Origin: UBA1724 sp963621575
GTDB lineage: Bacteria; Verrucomicrobiota; Lentisphaeria; Oligosphaerales; Oligosphaeraceae
Direction: 5' to 3'
Length of the DNA stretch: 64,000 bases
NCBI GenBank assembly: GCA_963621575.1
Contig: CAVFEH010000003.1
Coordinates: forward strand, 1 to 64,000
The position numbers were made by a program, and so were the translations under genes. Below are positions 1 to 7,438 of the stretch, piece by piece. Under the pieces are notes generated by a model, which was not told the DNA's origin, did not search any database, and saw only the letters and a program-made list of their open reading frames with translations. The stretch's first letter is position 1. Every line of letters begins with the position of its first letter.

Positions 1-249
1 GCCCACACCATCGTTTTTGCGGTATGGGTTAAAATCCACAGGGGACATGGCACGCGAATGGCGGGGGTCCCGTGTGAGATTATAGGCGACACAAAGAAGT
101 GCCGCCGTTCTATCCCAGTCCAGCATCTGGCGCTGGCGCGCCATGGTAACAAGACTTCGCAGTGAAAATGGCGAAGGGTCACACCCAATTGCCGCGGCCA
201 ATTCGTCGATCAAGTCCCAGAAGGGAACGTGAAGTCCTCCTCCACCAGT
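1..249 (-). CDS. Tail assembly chaperone, downstream (gpT-like) frame, partial
   Basis: A clearly coding frame runs off the left edge and overlaps the 3' end of the gpG-like gene in the -1 frame. It reads WDLIDELAAAIGCDPSPFSL and then a segment rich in R, Q and W (about ARQRQMLDWDRTAALLCVAY), typical of the C-terminal part of lambda-like tail assembly chaperones. No convincing start codon with a ribosome site is present in this frame. A run of six A on the coding strand (249-254) lies just upstream, where a -1 slip would join the two frames through a short Gly-rich linker (TGGGG). In lambda the G and G-T products act with the tape-measure protein during tail assembly, and the next gene leftwards would be the tape measure. 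The coding nature is fairly sure; the slip position is inferred. Confidence 0.65.
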
Positions 250-632
250 TTTTTCATCGCCGCTTCCGCTTCCATTTTCGCCTTTCTTGAGGTCTCCAGG
301 GCTCGGCGTATCAACAGACCCCGGCCCCCTTGGAAAAAATCCGCAAGCGCCTCTAAAAATGCCTCTGAGGCGTCCGCGACTGTATCGGCAACGAAGCTCC
401 CCATGAAGTCATCCAAGGACACGCCAAGGCGGTCCGCATCTGGTTTGAGGGCGGCGAAGAGAATCTCCACAAGCTTGCAGGAGTCGTTGGCAAGATCCGC
501 AAATGGGCCGTCCTCCCGGAATACCGAAAAATCGCCGATGTCAACGCCAGCGATGTCTTTAATTCTGCGAATGGAAGCGACTGTAAGGCGTAGAGTCCAG
601 ATACGGCCTTCTGTATCCTTGAACGACGGCAT
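210..632 (-). CDS. Tail assembly chaperone gpG-like
   Basis: A 140-residue acidic protein encoded directly downstream of the tail tube gene, which is where lambda gpG sits. It has a short beta-rich start (FKDTEGRIWTLRLTVASIRRI), then mostly helical sequence ending in a charged helix (KAKMEAEAAMKKLVEEDFTF). Proteins of this class coat the tape-measure protein before tube polymerisation. The stop lies 37 nt after a run of six A (249-254), and a second frame continues leftwards from there, so ribosomes probably make two products, G and G-T. Family assignment rests on position, size and the overlapping second frame more than on a diagnostic motif. Confidence 0.65.
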   Translation of the reverse strand: MPSFKDTEGRIWTLRLTVASIRRIKDIAGVDIGDFSVFREDGPFADLANDSCKLVEILFAALKPDADRLGVSLDDFMGSFVADTVADASEAFLEALADFFQGGRGLLIRRALETSRKAKMEAEAAMKKLVEEDFTFPSGT

Positions 633-716
633 TTGCGCTGAGTCTCCTCTTGTATTGGGTTGGAAATGCGGCGCTGGAGGTTGTACAGCGCCGCCGTGGT
701 CACCTGCGTCCAGAGA

Positions 717-1160
717 TTAGCTCTCCTGCCCAAAGACAGGCTTGAAGGTATAGTCCTTCAAGGTGGGCTTCACCTTGACGTCGTAAGAGACGCAGTCCTC
801 CAGGGACTGCCCGTTGGACATGTCGGTGATGATGAAGTCAGCCATGAAATAGTATCCGTCGCCCAGATCAATCTTCATGGCCATTGCCGAGCCGCTAAGC
901 CAGGCATTGCGGATGGAGGTGCAGATGGAGTTGCTGGAGGAGTCACCGTCTGCAAGCATCTTGAAGGAGATCTCGCTGTCGATGAGTCCGGGAACGTAAG
1001 TCTTGAAGGGTCCGGCCGCGCGGGTGGTGGCGTCAACAGCGGTTCGGGTGAGGCTCACCGTCACGTCTCTGATGTTGGTCATCTCAGAGCCGGCATTGGG
1101 GGCGGAGGAGGCGGTGGCGCCGACATAGAGCTTGCATTCGTAGCCGAGTTTCAGTTCCAT
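717..1160 (-). CDS. Phage tail tube (major tail) protein
   Basis: 147 residues starting MELKLGYECKLYVG, with alternating beta-strand sequence and the stretch RDVTVSLTRTAVDATTRA. This resembles tail tube proteins of siphophages that polymerise into the tail's inner tube. The region GLIDSEISFKMLADGD also fits the long beta-hairpin and loop seen in the family. It lies between the tail-completion genes and the chaperone, the expected place for a lambda V-type gene. No signal peptide or membrane segment is present, as expected for a virion protein. The gap to the chaperone gene is 84 nt and contains nothing recognisable. Confidence 0.75.
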   Translation of the reverse strand: MELKLGYECKLYVGATASSAPNAGSEMTNIRDVTVSLTRTAVDATTRAAGPFKTYVPGLIDSEISFKMLADGDSSSNSICTSIRNAWLSGSAMAMKIDLGDGYYFMADFIITDMSNGQSLEDCVSYDVKVKPTLKDYTFKPVFGQES

Positions 1161-1197
1161 GGTGTTTCCTGTGGTTTATGGTGTGAATTGTGAGGGG

Positions 1198-1797
1198 CTA
1201 TTTAATGGAAAAAATACGAAGAAAACCGGGTGCTTTCATGGCCTTTTCCAGGGCAGGCGCCAAATAGGGGCGCGCGGGGTAAGTTGCATTCCCAGACGGC
1301 ATTGCCTGGCGCATGAGGGAAATCCCTCGGTGGACCTGTTGCGGAGTCTTGGCGCGTGCGAAGACATAGCCTGCCCCCATTTCATGGAAGCGGGCGGGGG
1401 GCTTTCCCGCAGATGAGTCTTTCCGGATGGGAACCAGGGAGCCGATTTTTAGATTCGGCATCAAGCGCGGAACGCAACCGCCGTGCTCGTGGAGTCCGGC
1501 GATGTTAACCAGGGAAGCCTTGCTCCCCATGGCGGAGGAAAGGCCGACCTCCACCTGGGAACCCTGGGAAACCCTGAAGACGCGGGAGGAAATGGCGTTC
1601 TTCAGAACCGCGCGCTTTCTGGTGTGGACGGGGCGGCCTGGCTTGGCGGGACGTGCGCTTATGCGGATTGAATGCCGGACGGATTTGTGGAGGTATTTGG
1701 CAGCCTGGACGGGTGCAGACTGCATCTTGGCCTCTGCGGTGCGCTTCAAACGCGCCAGCATTTTTTCTGCCGCAGATGTATAAACCTTGACCTTCAT
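1198..1797 (-). CDS. HK97 gp10-like tail completion / minor tail protein
   Basis: 199 residues, basic, with an N-terminal helix rich in K and R (AAEKMLARLKRTAEAKMQSA) and a C-terminal YPARPYLAPALEKAM. The latter is the P-x-x-P/L-x-x-A-L-E type ending of the HK97 gp10-like family of neck or tail-completion proteins. Its start overlaps the stop of the upstream gene by 4 nt (ATGA), showing translational coupling. In such phages this product helps cap the tube or connect it to the head. A large insertion in the middle (HEHGGCVPRLMP to HEMGAGYVFA) makes it longer than the common 120-150 residues. Confidence 0.65.
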   Translation of the reverse strand: MKVKVYTSAAEKMLARLKRTAEAKMQSAPVQAAKYLHKSVRHSIRISARPAKPGRPVHTRKRAVLKNAISSRVFRVSQGSQVEVGLSSAMGSKASLVNIAGLHEHGGCVPRLMPNLKIGSLVPIRKDSSAGKPPARFHEMGAGYVFARAKTPQQVHRGISLMRQAMPSGNATYPARPYLAPALEKAMKAPGFLRIFSIK

Positions 1798-2228
1798 GAC
1801 ACCTTGTCCAGCAGCATGCAGCTAATGTCGGCCTGGCTGCGGAGGATCGCCTGGTCCGCCAGAAGAGAGGCGTCCAAGAGCTCCTCCTGGGAAACAGAGA
1901 CGAAAGCCACGCCCAGGGAGCGCCCGACTTTCATGACGGTGTCCAGGTGTTTCTGGAAATCCTCCAGGAGCGCCTGGGCGGCGTCTTCGGAGGCGGCGGG
2001 AGCTAGGAAAATGACTGCGATGGTGACATCTCGTTGCCAAGCCCCCCGGGAAAGTCTTTCGCTTCTCTGTGATGTAGGCACCACATAAATAGTGCCTTCC
2101 AGTTCGCCCTGCACCTCGCAGACGCGCGGAACGAGTGCGACACGCACGGGAATGGTGACGGCGCCGGTTCCCTCCAGGGCGGTGGCAAAGGCGGTGGCGG
2201 CACGCAAGGCGGGCATGATGGTGGCCAT
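1794..2228 (-). CDS. Tail completion / minor tail protein, family uncertain
   Basis: 144 residues, start MATIMPALRAATAFATALEG. The central part reads TIYVVPTSQRSERLSRGAWQ followed by DVTIAVIFLAP, a strand-loop-strand pattern seen in head-tail joining proteins related to SPP1 gp17 and lambda gpU that measure or close the tail end. It is coupled to the next gene by a 4-nt overlap and starts 1 nt before the preceding gene ends. Its place between a gpFII-like gene and a gp10-like gene supports a connector role. No motif fixes the exact family. Confidence 0.55.
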   Translation of the reverse strand: MATIMPALRAATAFATALEGTGAVTIPVRVALVPRVCEVQGELEGTIYVVPTSQRSERLSRGAWQRDVTIAVIFLAPAASEDAAQALLEDFQKHLDTVMKVGRSLGVAFVSVSQEELLDASLLADQAILRSQADISCMLLDKVS

Positions 2229-2591
2229 TTAGCCCTCCTTTGCGGAAGTCTGGGCGACCTCGGTGGCATAGACTGCGATGGTCTTGCGGTCATTGCCGTG
2301 CCAGCGCCACGGGGGGCCGCCGTCTGGGTTGCCAAGGCGGTAGTAGGCGCCCCTCCAGGAAATGCGGTCTCCGTTGGCAGGGAAGTGCCCTCCAAGGTCG
2401 TCCAATTCCACCAGGAATCGCCGTGCGGCGACATAGACGACGACATCGCCATCATAGGAGCGGAAAGTCTTCTGCCCAATGCGGGCGGAAAGACTGACGG
2501 GCTCCCTGTCCCGTGGAAGGAAGACGATCTGGTTGGCTGCCGCTGGCGCGGTGGCGTGAAGGAGCATTCTAGCCTGGTCGAAAATGGACAT
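2229..2591 (-). CDS. Head-tail joining protein, gpFII-like
   Basis: 120 residues if started at the internal MSIFDQARMLLHATAPAA. An upstream in-frame start at 2642 would add a proline-rich leader unlikely to be native. The beta-rich body (KTFRSYDGDVVVYVAARRFL) and the ending WRWHGNDRKTIAVYATEVA fit small head-tail joining proteins such as lambda FII, which bind the connector so that a tail can dock. Its first 37 codons lie inside the 556-bp duplicated unit, so a second, broken copy of the gene start exists at 2962-3147. Function is inferred from size and gene order. Confidence 0.5.
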   Translation of the reverse strand: MSIFDQARMLLHATAPAAANQIVFLPRDREPVSLSARIGQKTFRSYDGDVVVYVAARRFLVELDDLGGHFPANGDRISWRGAYYRLGNPDGGPPWRWHGNDRKTIAVYATEVAQTSAKEG

Positions 2592-2675
2592 GGAGTCGGG
2601 GAAAGGGGCCGGTCCGCCGGGGACCAAAGGAAGGAGGAGCAAATTCCGCCCCGGCGGACTGGCACATGTCGCGGA

Positions 2676-2999
2676 TTAGCCCTTGTTCAGGTGAACCTGG
2701 ACGATGTCTCCGGCGCTGGCCGCGGCGGTGAGGGCAAGGCCAACCTTATCCCCAGTGGCGGCGATGCTAGTCAGCTTTCCGGTGTTGTCGAGATAGACGG
2801 TGGAGCCGGCGGTGATGGCGGCGGCGGCGGGGGCGGAAAAAACGCCCTCGACGGAGACGGCACCGACGGTATTGGCGGGGATGGCGCGAATGGCGATGCC
2901 ATAAAAATCCGCGGCAACCTTGACGGGAGTTCCGGCGGTGGTGGCGGCGGTGACTTTGACGTCAATGACGGCACCCTGACTGATATAGGTGAAGCTCAT
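2676..2999 (-). CDS. Capsid decoration protein (DUF2190-like), copy 1
   Basis: 107 residues starting MSFTYISQGAVIDVKVTAAT, rich in A, T, G and V with repeated short strands (KVAADFYGIAIRAIP; YLDNTGKLTSIAATGDKVG; GDIVQVHLN). This is the pattern of DUF2190 capsid-stabilising proteins that sit on capsid surfaces, and such genes usually lie next to the major capsid gene as here. The start was chosen at the ATG preceded by a GAGGAAACACACC ribosome-site region on the coding strand; a longer start at 3029 adds ten residues with no purpose. A second copy follows at 3232-3555 with the same protein sequence. Confidence 0.75.
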   Translation of the reverse strand: MSFTYISQGAVIDVKVTAATTAGTPVKVAADFYGIAIRAIPANTVGAVSVEGVFSAPAAAAITAGSTVYLDNTGKLTSIAATGDKVGLALTAAASAGDIVQVHLNKG

Positions 3000-3147
3000 G
3001 GTGTGTTTCCTCTGTTGCGCCCCGGGCATATTTCAACCGGGCGGAAAGACTGACGGGCTCCCTGTCCCGTGGAAGGAAGACGATCTGGTTGGCTGCCGCT
3101 GGCGCGGTGGCGTGAAGGAGCATTCTAGCCTGGTCGAAAATGGACAT
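2962..3147 (-). pseudogene. Truncated gpFII-like gene start created by the duplication
   Basis: The first 37 codons are identical to the start of the gpFII-like gene (MSIFDQARMLLHATAPAA through VSLSAR). At 3039 the duplicated unit ends and the frame runs into sequence upstream of decoration copy 1, reading LKYARGATEETHHELHLYQS before a stop. The product would be a 61-residue chimera without the beta domain. It is a by-product of the tandem duplication and is unlikely to be functional, though it keeps the native translation start and so could still be translated. Confidence 0.75.
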
Positions 3148-3231
3148 GGAGTCGGGGAAAGGGGCCGGTCCGCCGGGGACCAAAGGAAGGAGGAGCAAAT
3201 TCCGCCCCGGCGGACTGGCACATGTCGCGGA

Positions 3232-3555
3232 TTAGCCCTTGTTCAGGTGAACCTGGACGATGTCTCCGGCGCTGGCCGCGGCGGTGAGGGCAAGGCCAAC
3301 CTTATCCCCAGTGGCGGCGATGCTAGTCAGCTTTCCGGTGTTGTCGAGATAGACGGTGGAGCCGGCGGTGATGGCGGCGGCGGCGGGGGCGGAAAAAACG
3401 CCCTCGACGGAGACGGCACCGACGGTATTGGCGGGGATGGCGCGAATGGCGATGCCATAAAAATCCGCGGCAACCTTGACGGGAGTTCCGGCGGTGGTGG
3501 CGGCGGTGACTTTGACGTCAATGACGGCACCCTGACTGATATAGGTGAAGCTCAT
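3232..3555 (-). CDS. Capsid decoration protein (DUF2190-like), copy 2
   Basis: Identical in protein sequence to copy 1 at 2676-2999, and located directly downstream of the protease-capsid gene. This copy holds the ancestral place next to the capsid gene. The 64-nt gap to the capsid stop contains an imperfect GC-rich stretch only. Two identical copies would raise the dose of decoration protein relative to capsid, but the duplication may also be neutral. Confidence 0.75.
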   Translation of the reverse strand: MSFTYISQGAVIDVKVTAATTAGTPVKVAADFYGIAIRAIPANTVGAVSVEGVFSAPAAAAITAGSTVYLDNTGKLTSIAATGDKVGLALTAAASAGDIVQVHLNKG

Positions 3556-3618
3556 GGTGTGTTTCCTCTGTTGCGCCCCGGGCATATTTCAACCCGGGGC
3601 GGGGGGTGGTTTGACTGG

Positions 3619-5586
3619 TTAGGCGTTGCAGCGGACGCCGGACTGCTTGACATTCTTCACGCAGCCAAACGCCTGATAAGCGCGGAAGGAGATGCCAAGC
3701 TGGGAGAAAGCGGGCACTCCGCGTTCGATGGTGGGGGCCTGCTGTCCGTTGAGGAAAGCGGCCTGCATGGGGGCGCGACGGCTGGGATCTCCCAACAGAT
3801 ACCAGCTTGTGGCGGAGTATCCGTCGAGGTTGCTGTCGGAGAGGTAGGGGGCCACGACGGGCTTGAACTTGCCCACGAAAGGATTCGCAGTGGAGTAAGC
3901 CTTGGCGGTGGTGCCAGTCTCACGGACCTCGGTGGACTGGTAGAGGCTGGCGGCCTTGGCCTCCAGTTCGGGGGGGACCAGCACCTTCACGGGCTGGCCG
4001 CCGATGCGGTGTCCGCCCTCGTCGCGGAGGGAGCGGAAGGCGGCCAGGGCGGAGCCCAGTCCATCCACGCCGAAGGGCGCGGAAGTCACCAGGTTGCCGT
4101 CTCCAGCGGTGAAGAAGCCGGTATTGTCGAGGAATTCCTTCCAGAAGACTTCGTTGAAGGCGACGGCGGCGTCCTGTCCCAGGAGGAAGGGGATGCGGGA
4201 GAAGGCGTTGAGGTCGTCGTTGATGATGTCCTTCAAGGTGAGGGTGAGAATCTCGCCATAGAGGTCGGCCTGGTTGGCGCGCTCGGAGTGGGTGAGGGTG
4301 CCGTTCTTGAGCTCGCCGCCGTCTGTGACCTTCTGGAAAGAGCCACCGGAGATAAGCTGATAGGTCTCGATGGCGCGGAAGTCCTTGACGGAGATGATTT
4401 CGGCGACCTCTCTCCAGGACTGGTCCTCGGCGGTGAAGCCCTCCGCCAGTCGGCGGTCGATGACACCACCCAGGATGCCGCCCACGTCGATGGTGGATGC
4501 GGCGGCGGCCTTGAGGATGGCGCCCACGTTGCCCATGGTAGCCTTATAGCCGAAGTCGGCGCCGGACTGCTTGGCGGCGCGCAGAAGGAGCTCCTGGACG
4601 CCCATTCCACCACGGAAACTCTTGCGAGCCTCGTCCATGGCTTTTTCGCCGCACTCGGCGAGGATGCTCTGCTCGGCGACGCCAGCGGTCTGCATCATGG
4701 CGGCGCGGAGGGTGTTGACGCCCATTTCGGGCTCGTCGGCCTGGATGGTCTCGTTGCGGTTGACGTTGAACTGGGCGGCGGGCGTGGCGGCCTGGATGGT
4801 CTCGAGAACCTTACGGGCGGTCTGGTCGCCAGTCCAGTTCTCGTCAATGGCCCGCGCCTGAATCTCGGGATAGTTCCGGGTCAGCTTGAGAATTTCGGAA
4901 ATGCGTGCCTTTTCAGCCGCAAGGATGGATTTCTTCTCGCCGTCGGCAATGGCGGCATTGGCGGCGGGAACCGTCTGGGAGGCCTGGATGGTTTCGGGCA
5001 TTTTTGTGTCCTCTGTATTGGTGGGTTTGTGGGAACTAGGAGAAAAACAAGCTTGAATATTCAATGAAGTGCAAGCGTCGGCTCCAATGGCGCAGATAGA
5101 GACCTCCTGCAGGGTATAGCCGACACAGATCAGCGCGGGCCCCGTGATCTCGTGTCCGTTGATCTCGGCGGCTTCGTCGGCCTTGACTTTGCGGATGGCA
5201 CCGGGGGCGGCGCCCACAGAAAGCTGCCAGGGGATTTTTTCGCCACGTGCAGCCAAATCGGCGCCGCGGGGAGTGGAGGCATCAATGACGCCATCGATTT
5301 CGAGGCGGCCGTCGACGACCTTTGCGTCGCAAAGGCCGACACGGTGGTCTACGTCATACTCGTGGTCGACCATCAACGGGACCTGCTGGCGGAACTTGAT
5401 GGAAGAGAGGTCAAGGTAGATGGGGGTGCCGTCAGCCCATCCCTGGAAGAGCTCACTACCGGAATACGCAACCCCGTGAAAGTGGCGCAAGGCCGCGGAT
5501 TCAGTTTCCTTGGAGGCCTCGCCGTCCTGTGAAGCCAGGACAAGCGGGGCGGTGAGGAGGAGAGCGTTGTCGGGATGGTTGGGCAT
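3619..5586 (-). CDS. Prohead protease / major capsid protein fusion
   Basis: 655 residues. The N-terminal third (about 35-180) looks like an HK97-type serine prohead protease: DHEYDVDHRVGLCDAKVVDG supplies a likely catalytic His, and WQLSVGAAP supplies the Ser. The C-terminal part (about 300-655) is a major capsid domain (for example YQLISGGSFQKVTDGGELKN, VKVLVPPELEAKAASLY, YLLGDPSRRAP). Residues 200-300 between them are helical and scaffold-like. Such protease-capsid fusions are known in phages with lambda-like portals. A Met at residue 196 (ATG at 5001) has a good ribosome site upstream (AGAGGACACAAAA), so a separate 460-residue capsid protein may be made from the same gene. The portal stop lies 6 nt upstream of the start. 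Confidence 0.85.
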   Translation of the reverse strand: MPNHPDNALLLTAPLVLASQDGEASKETESAALRHFHGVAYSGSELFQGWADGTPIYLDLSSIKFRQQVPLMVDHEYDVDHRVGLCDAKVVDGRLEIDGVIDASTPRGADLAARGEKIPWQLSVGAAPGAIRKVKADEAAEINGHEITGPALICVGYTLQEVSICAIGADACTSLNIQACFSPSSHKPTNTEDTKMPETIQASQTVPAANAAIADGEKKSILAAEKARISEILKLTRNYPEIQARAIDENWTGDQTARKVLETIQAATPAAQFNVNRNETIQADEPEMGVNTLRAAMMQTAGVAEQSILAECGEKAMDEARKSFRGGMGVQELLLRAAKQSGADFGYKATMGNVGAILKAAAASTIDVGGILGGVIDRRLAEGFTAEDQSWREVAEIISVKDFRAIETYQLISGGSFQKVTDGGELKNGTLTHSERANQADLYGEILTLTLKDIINDDLNAFSRIPFLLGQDAAVAFNEVFWKEFLDNTGFFTAGDGNLVTSAPFGVDGLGSALAAFRSLRDEGGHRIGGQPVKVLVPPELEAKAASLYQSTEVRETGTTAKAYSTANPFVGKFKPVVAPYLSDSNLDGYSATSWYLLGDPSRRAPMQAAFLNGQQAPTIERGVPAFSQLGISFRAYQAFGCVKNVKQSGVRCNA

Positions 5587-5592
5587 GGGTGG

Positions 5593-7113
5593 TTATTCCT
5601 TTTCTTTTTCGTCGCTTTCTTCTGGAACAGCAGCGGGTGTGCCGGCGGAAGAGAACCAGGAAGGAAGCGGCAGTCCGTTGGCGTGGAAGGCGTCGGCCTC
5701 GCGGCGGCGCTGGCGGATGAGATTGGCGTAATCGCGGCCTTCCTTGGCGCATTCGTCGGAGAGGGTGGTGGTGCCGGTGGCCAGTCGGATGGCGGCGGCG
5801 TTGGCCTCCTTGATGGGGTCCACGTGCTCGAACCCGTCCCACATAAGCTGGGGGATGGCGTCGTCGGTGTTTTTGTAGTCAGCGAGGTGGAGGAGTCGAT
5901 CGCGCTGTTCCCATGCCTGGTAAACAGGAAGAATGACGGTGTCCTCCAGGATTCCGCGCTCGATGGAAATGGCCTTGCGATAGACCTGATGGTCCAGGCG
6001 TCCGGAGGCGTAGTTGTATCCGGAGGAGTTGCCGGCGGCCACGTTGTAGGGCATGGAGAAGACGCGCGCGGCCTCGGAGATCTTCGCGTCGCGGAAGGCG
6101 ACATAGTTGTTCGTGGGTTGCTGTGGCTGCATCTGGCTGGCGTGATAGCCGGCCGGAAGCACCAGGGAGTTGAATTGCCCGTCCTGGAAGCTGGCGGGGC
6201 CGCCCTGGATGTCCAGGGCGGTGGTCACCTCGCCGTTTTCGCCGCGGATAATGGAGTCTTCGTAGGCCTCGGCGGGCAGGTCGTTTGAAATGATGAAGGA
6301 GATTCGGGCGGCGACCTCAGCGGCCATGACAACGGCAGTGGAGTAGCGGCGAAGGTCGTTGAAGATGTTCAGCGCGGCCAGCATTTCGGAGATTCCCCGG
6401 TGCTGTCCGGCGCGGAAGCGGTTTGCGTAATGGATGACGGAGGCGGCGGCGACTTCGCGCCCGGTGTCCAGGAAGGCGCCGACGGAACCGGGATGGGCGT
6501 CCAGGAAGCGGTAGGAGACGGGGTTGCCGTAGCGGTCATAGGTGATGCCGTCGACCTCGTAGGGCTCGCCGCCTTTGTGAAATTCGTCCGGCTGGTCCTT
6601 CCAGGTGGCACTGCGGACCATCTCAGTCTCGTAGATTTGCGGCTGCAGCTGGACTTCGCGGGCGGCGCCGGGATTTTCGGCCATGAGGATGAAGGTCTCG
6701 CCATCCAGGGCTTTGGCGATCCGCGCGCAGCGGAGGACGTCGTTAAAGCCGACCTGCCGGCACCAGAGACGGAAACGGCGCTCGCGGCGCTGGAGCTTCT
6801 CTTCCTGGCGGGGGGAATATGCGGAGTCATCGTCGGGGTTGAGAAGCTGGAGGCGGGGGCCGCGTCCCACGGTGTCGTTTGCCAAGGTGGTGACGATGCC
6901 GTAGGCGAAGGAGTTGTTCGCGAACTCGTTCCGTGCCCTGGAAGCGATAAGGAGCCGCACCGATCGGCGCATGGCGGCGTCTGCGGAGAGCTGGTCACTT
7001 CCGGCGAAGGCCTTCACCATGTCGCCACTAAGCGAAGCGGCGTTGAAGGACGCCACGAGTCTCCGCGCGGAGTCCCCGGAGGGGAGAAAAATTTTTCCGG
7101 CCCTGTATTCCAT
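5593..7113 (-). CDS. Portal protein, lambda gpB family
   Basis: 506 residues, the normal length for lambda-type portals that form the 12-fold ring through which DNA enters the head. Family-like segments are visible: RNEFANNSFAYGIVTTLAND near the start, then WCRQVGFNDVLRCARIAKAL, the RFRAGQHRGISEMLAALNIF helix, YVAFRDAKISEAARVFSMPY, and AAGNSSGYNYASGRLDHQVY. The C-terminal end is acidic (EESDEKEKE). It starts 3 nt after the stop of the gpW-like gene and is followed at 6 nt by the protease-capsid fusion, which gives the conserved terminase-gpW-portal-protease order. Confidence 0.9.
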   Translation of the reverse strand: MEYRAGKIFLPSGDSARRLVASFNAASLSGDMVKAFAGSDQLSADAAMRRSVRLLIASRARNEFANNSFAYGIVTTLANDTVGRGPRLQLLNPDDDSAYSPRQEEKLQRRERRFRLWCRQVGFNDVLRCARIAKALDGETFILMAENPGAAREVQLQPQIYETEMVRSATWKDQPDEFHKGGEPYEVDGITYDRYGNPVSYRFLDAHPGSVGAFLDTGREVAAASVIHYANRFRAGQHRGISEMLAALNIFNDLRRYSTAVVMAAEVAARISFIISNDLPAEAYEDSIIRGENGEVTTALDIQGGPASFQDGQFNSLVLPAGYHASQMQPQQPTNNYVAFRDAKISEAARVFSMPYNVAAGNSSGYNYASGRLDHQVYRKAISIERGILEDTVILPVYQAWEQRDRLLHLADYKNTDDAIPQLMWDGFEHVDPIKEANAAAIRLATGTTTLSDECAKEGRDYANLIRQRRREADAFHANGLPLPSWFSSAGTPAAVPEESDEKEKE

Positions 7114-7116
7114 CGT

Positions 7117-7356
7117 TTACCGCATTCCGGAGCTAGGGGGGAGGTGGAAGAATCCCACGGCGGCAAGGGGGTTGCGGGAGACGCGGTGCGCCTTCATGCG
7201 CTCCAAGGCGTCAAGCTGCTTGAGGGCGTCCTTCTGGGTGACCTTCTCGCCATCGACTTCGTAGCTCTGGACGGGGCTGGCGAGGTTCTCCAGAATGCTC
7301 TTTTCGGCGGTCTGGATGTCGGTGCCAGTATTGGTAGTTTCTGCGGAATCGGCCAT
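7117..7356 (-). CDS. gpW-like head-tail connector
   Basis: 79 residues, between terminase and portal exactly where lambda gpW sits. The middle reads YEVDGEKVTQKDALKQLDAL, matching the gpW pattern of a beta-hairpin with DG turn followed by a helix ending in a Leu/Glu-rich face. The product would stabilise DNA in the filled head. The ATG at 7356 has no obvious ribosome site. A copy of the 34-bp repeat lies 30 nt upstream (7386-7419), suggesting a regulated expression point. Confidence 0.7.
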   Translation of the reverse strand: MADSAETTNTGTDIQTAEKSILENLASPVQSYEVDGEKVTQKDALKQLDALERMKAHRVSRNPLAAVGFFHLPPSSGMR

Positions 7357-7385
7357 TATGCTGCAGGAGGGGCTTTTCAGGTTTC

Positions 7386-7419
7386 GTCTTTGCCGTATAT
7401 ACGGGGCAAATGATATTCT
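7386..7419 (-). repeat. 34-bp late-region repeat, copy 1
   Basis: Matches the copy at 9712-9745 at 30 of 34 positions. The conserved cores, on the plus strand, are GTCTTT at one end and ATGAYATYCT at the other around a YACGG box. It lies in the gap between the terminase stop and the gpW-like start. An internal palindrome CGTATATACG is present in this copy only. The location upstream of a leftward gene suggests a transcription or translation control element; nothing in the sequence proves which. Confidence 0.7.
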
Positions 7420-7438
7420 GATTTTTTGGGAGCGCGCT

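Larger units (their letters stand above)
2483..3594. repeat. Exact 556-bp tandem duplication
   Basis: The block 2483-3038 is followed immediately by an apparently identical block 3039-3594. Each unit holds the complete decoration-protein gene plus the 5' third of the gpFII-like gene. The flanking bases differ (2481 against 3037; 3039 against 3595), with at most one base of shared sequence at the junction. No insertion-sequence ends or target-site duplications are visible. The identity means the event is recent, is being homogenised, or reflects an assembly error. Confidence 0.9.

Noticed and set aside
2483..3594. Transposon or group II intron as the cause of the duplicated block
   Set aside because: No inverted ends, no reverse transcriptase or transposase and no target duplication; the block contains only normal phage genes.
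2989..5067. Long plus-strand frame rich in G, D and V opposite the capsid and decoration genes
   Set aside because: It is antisense to well-supported phage genes, has low-complexity GGGGG content typical of GC-rich shadows, and no domain or ribosome site.
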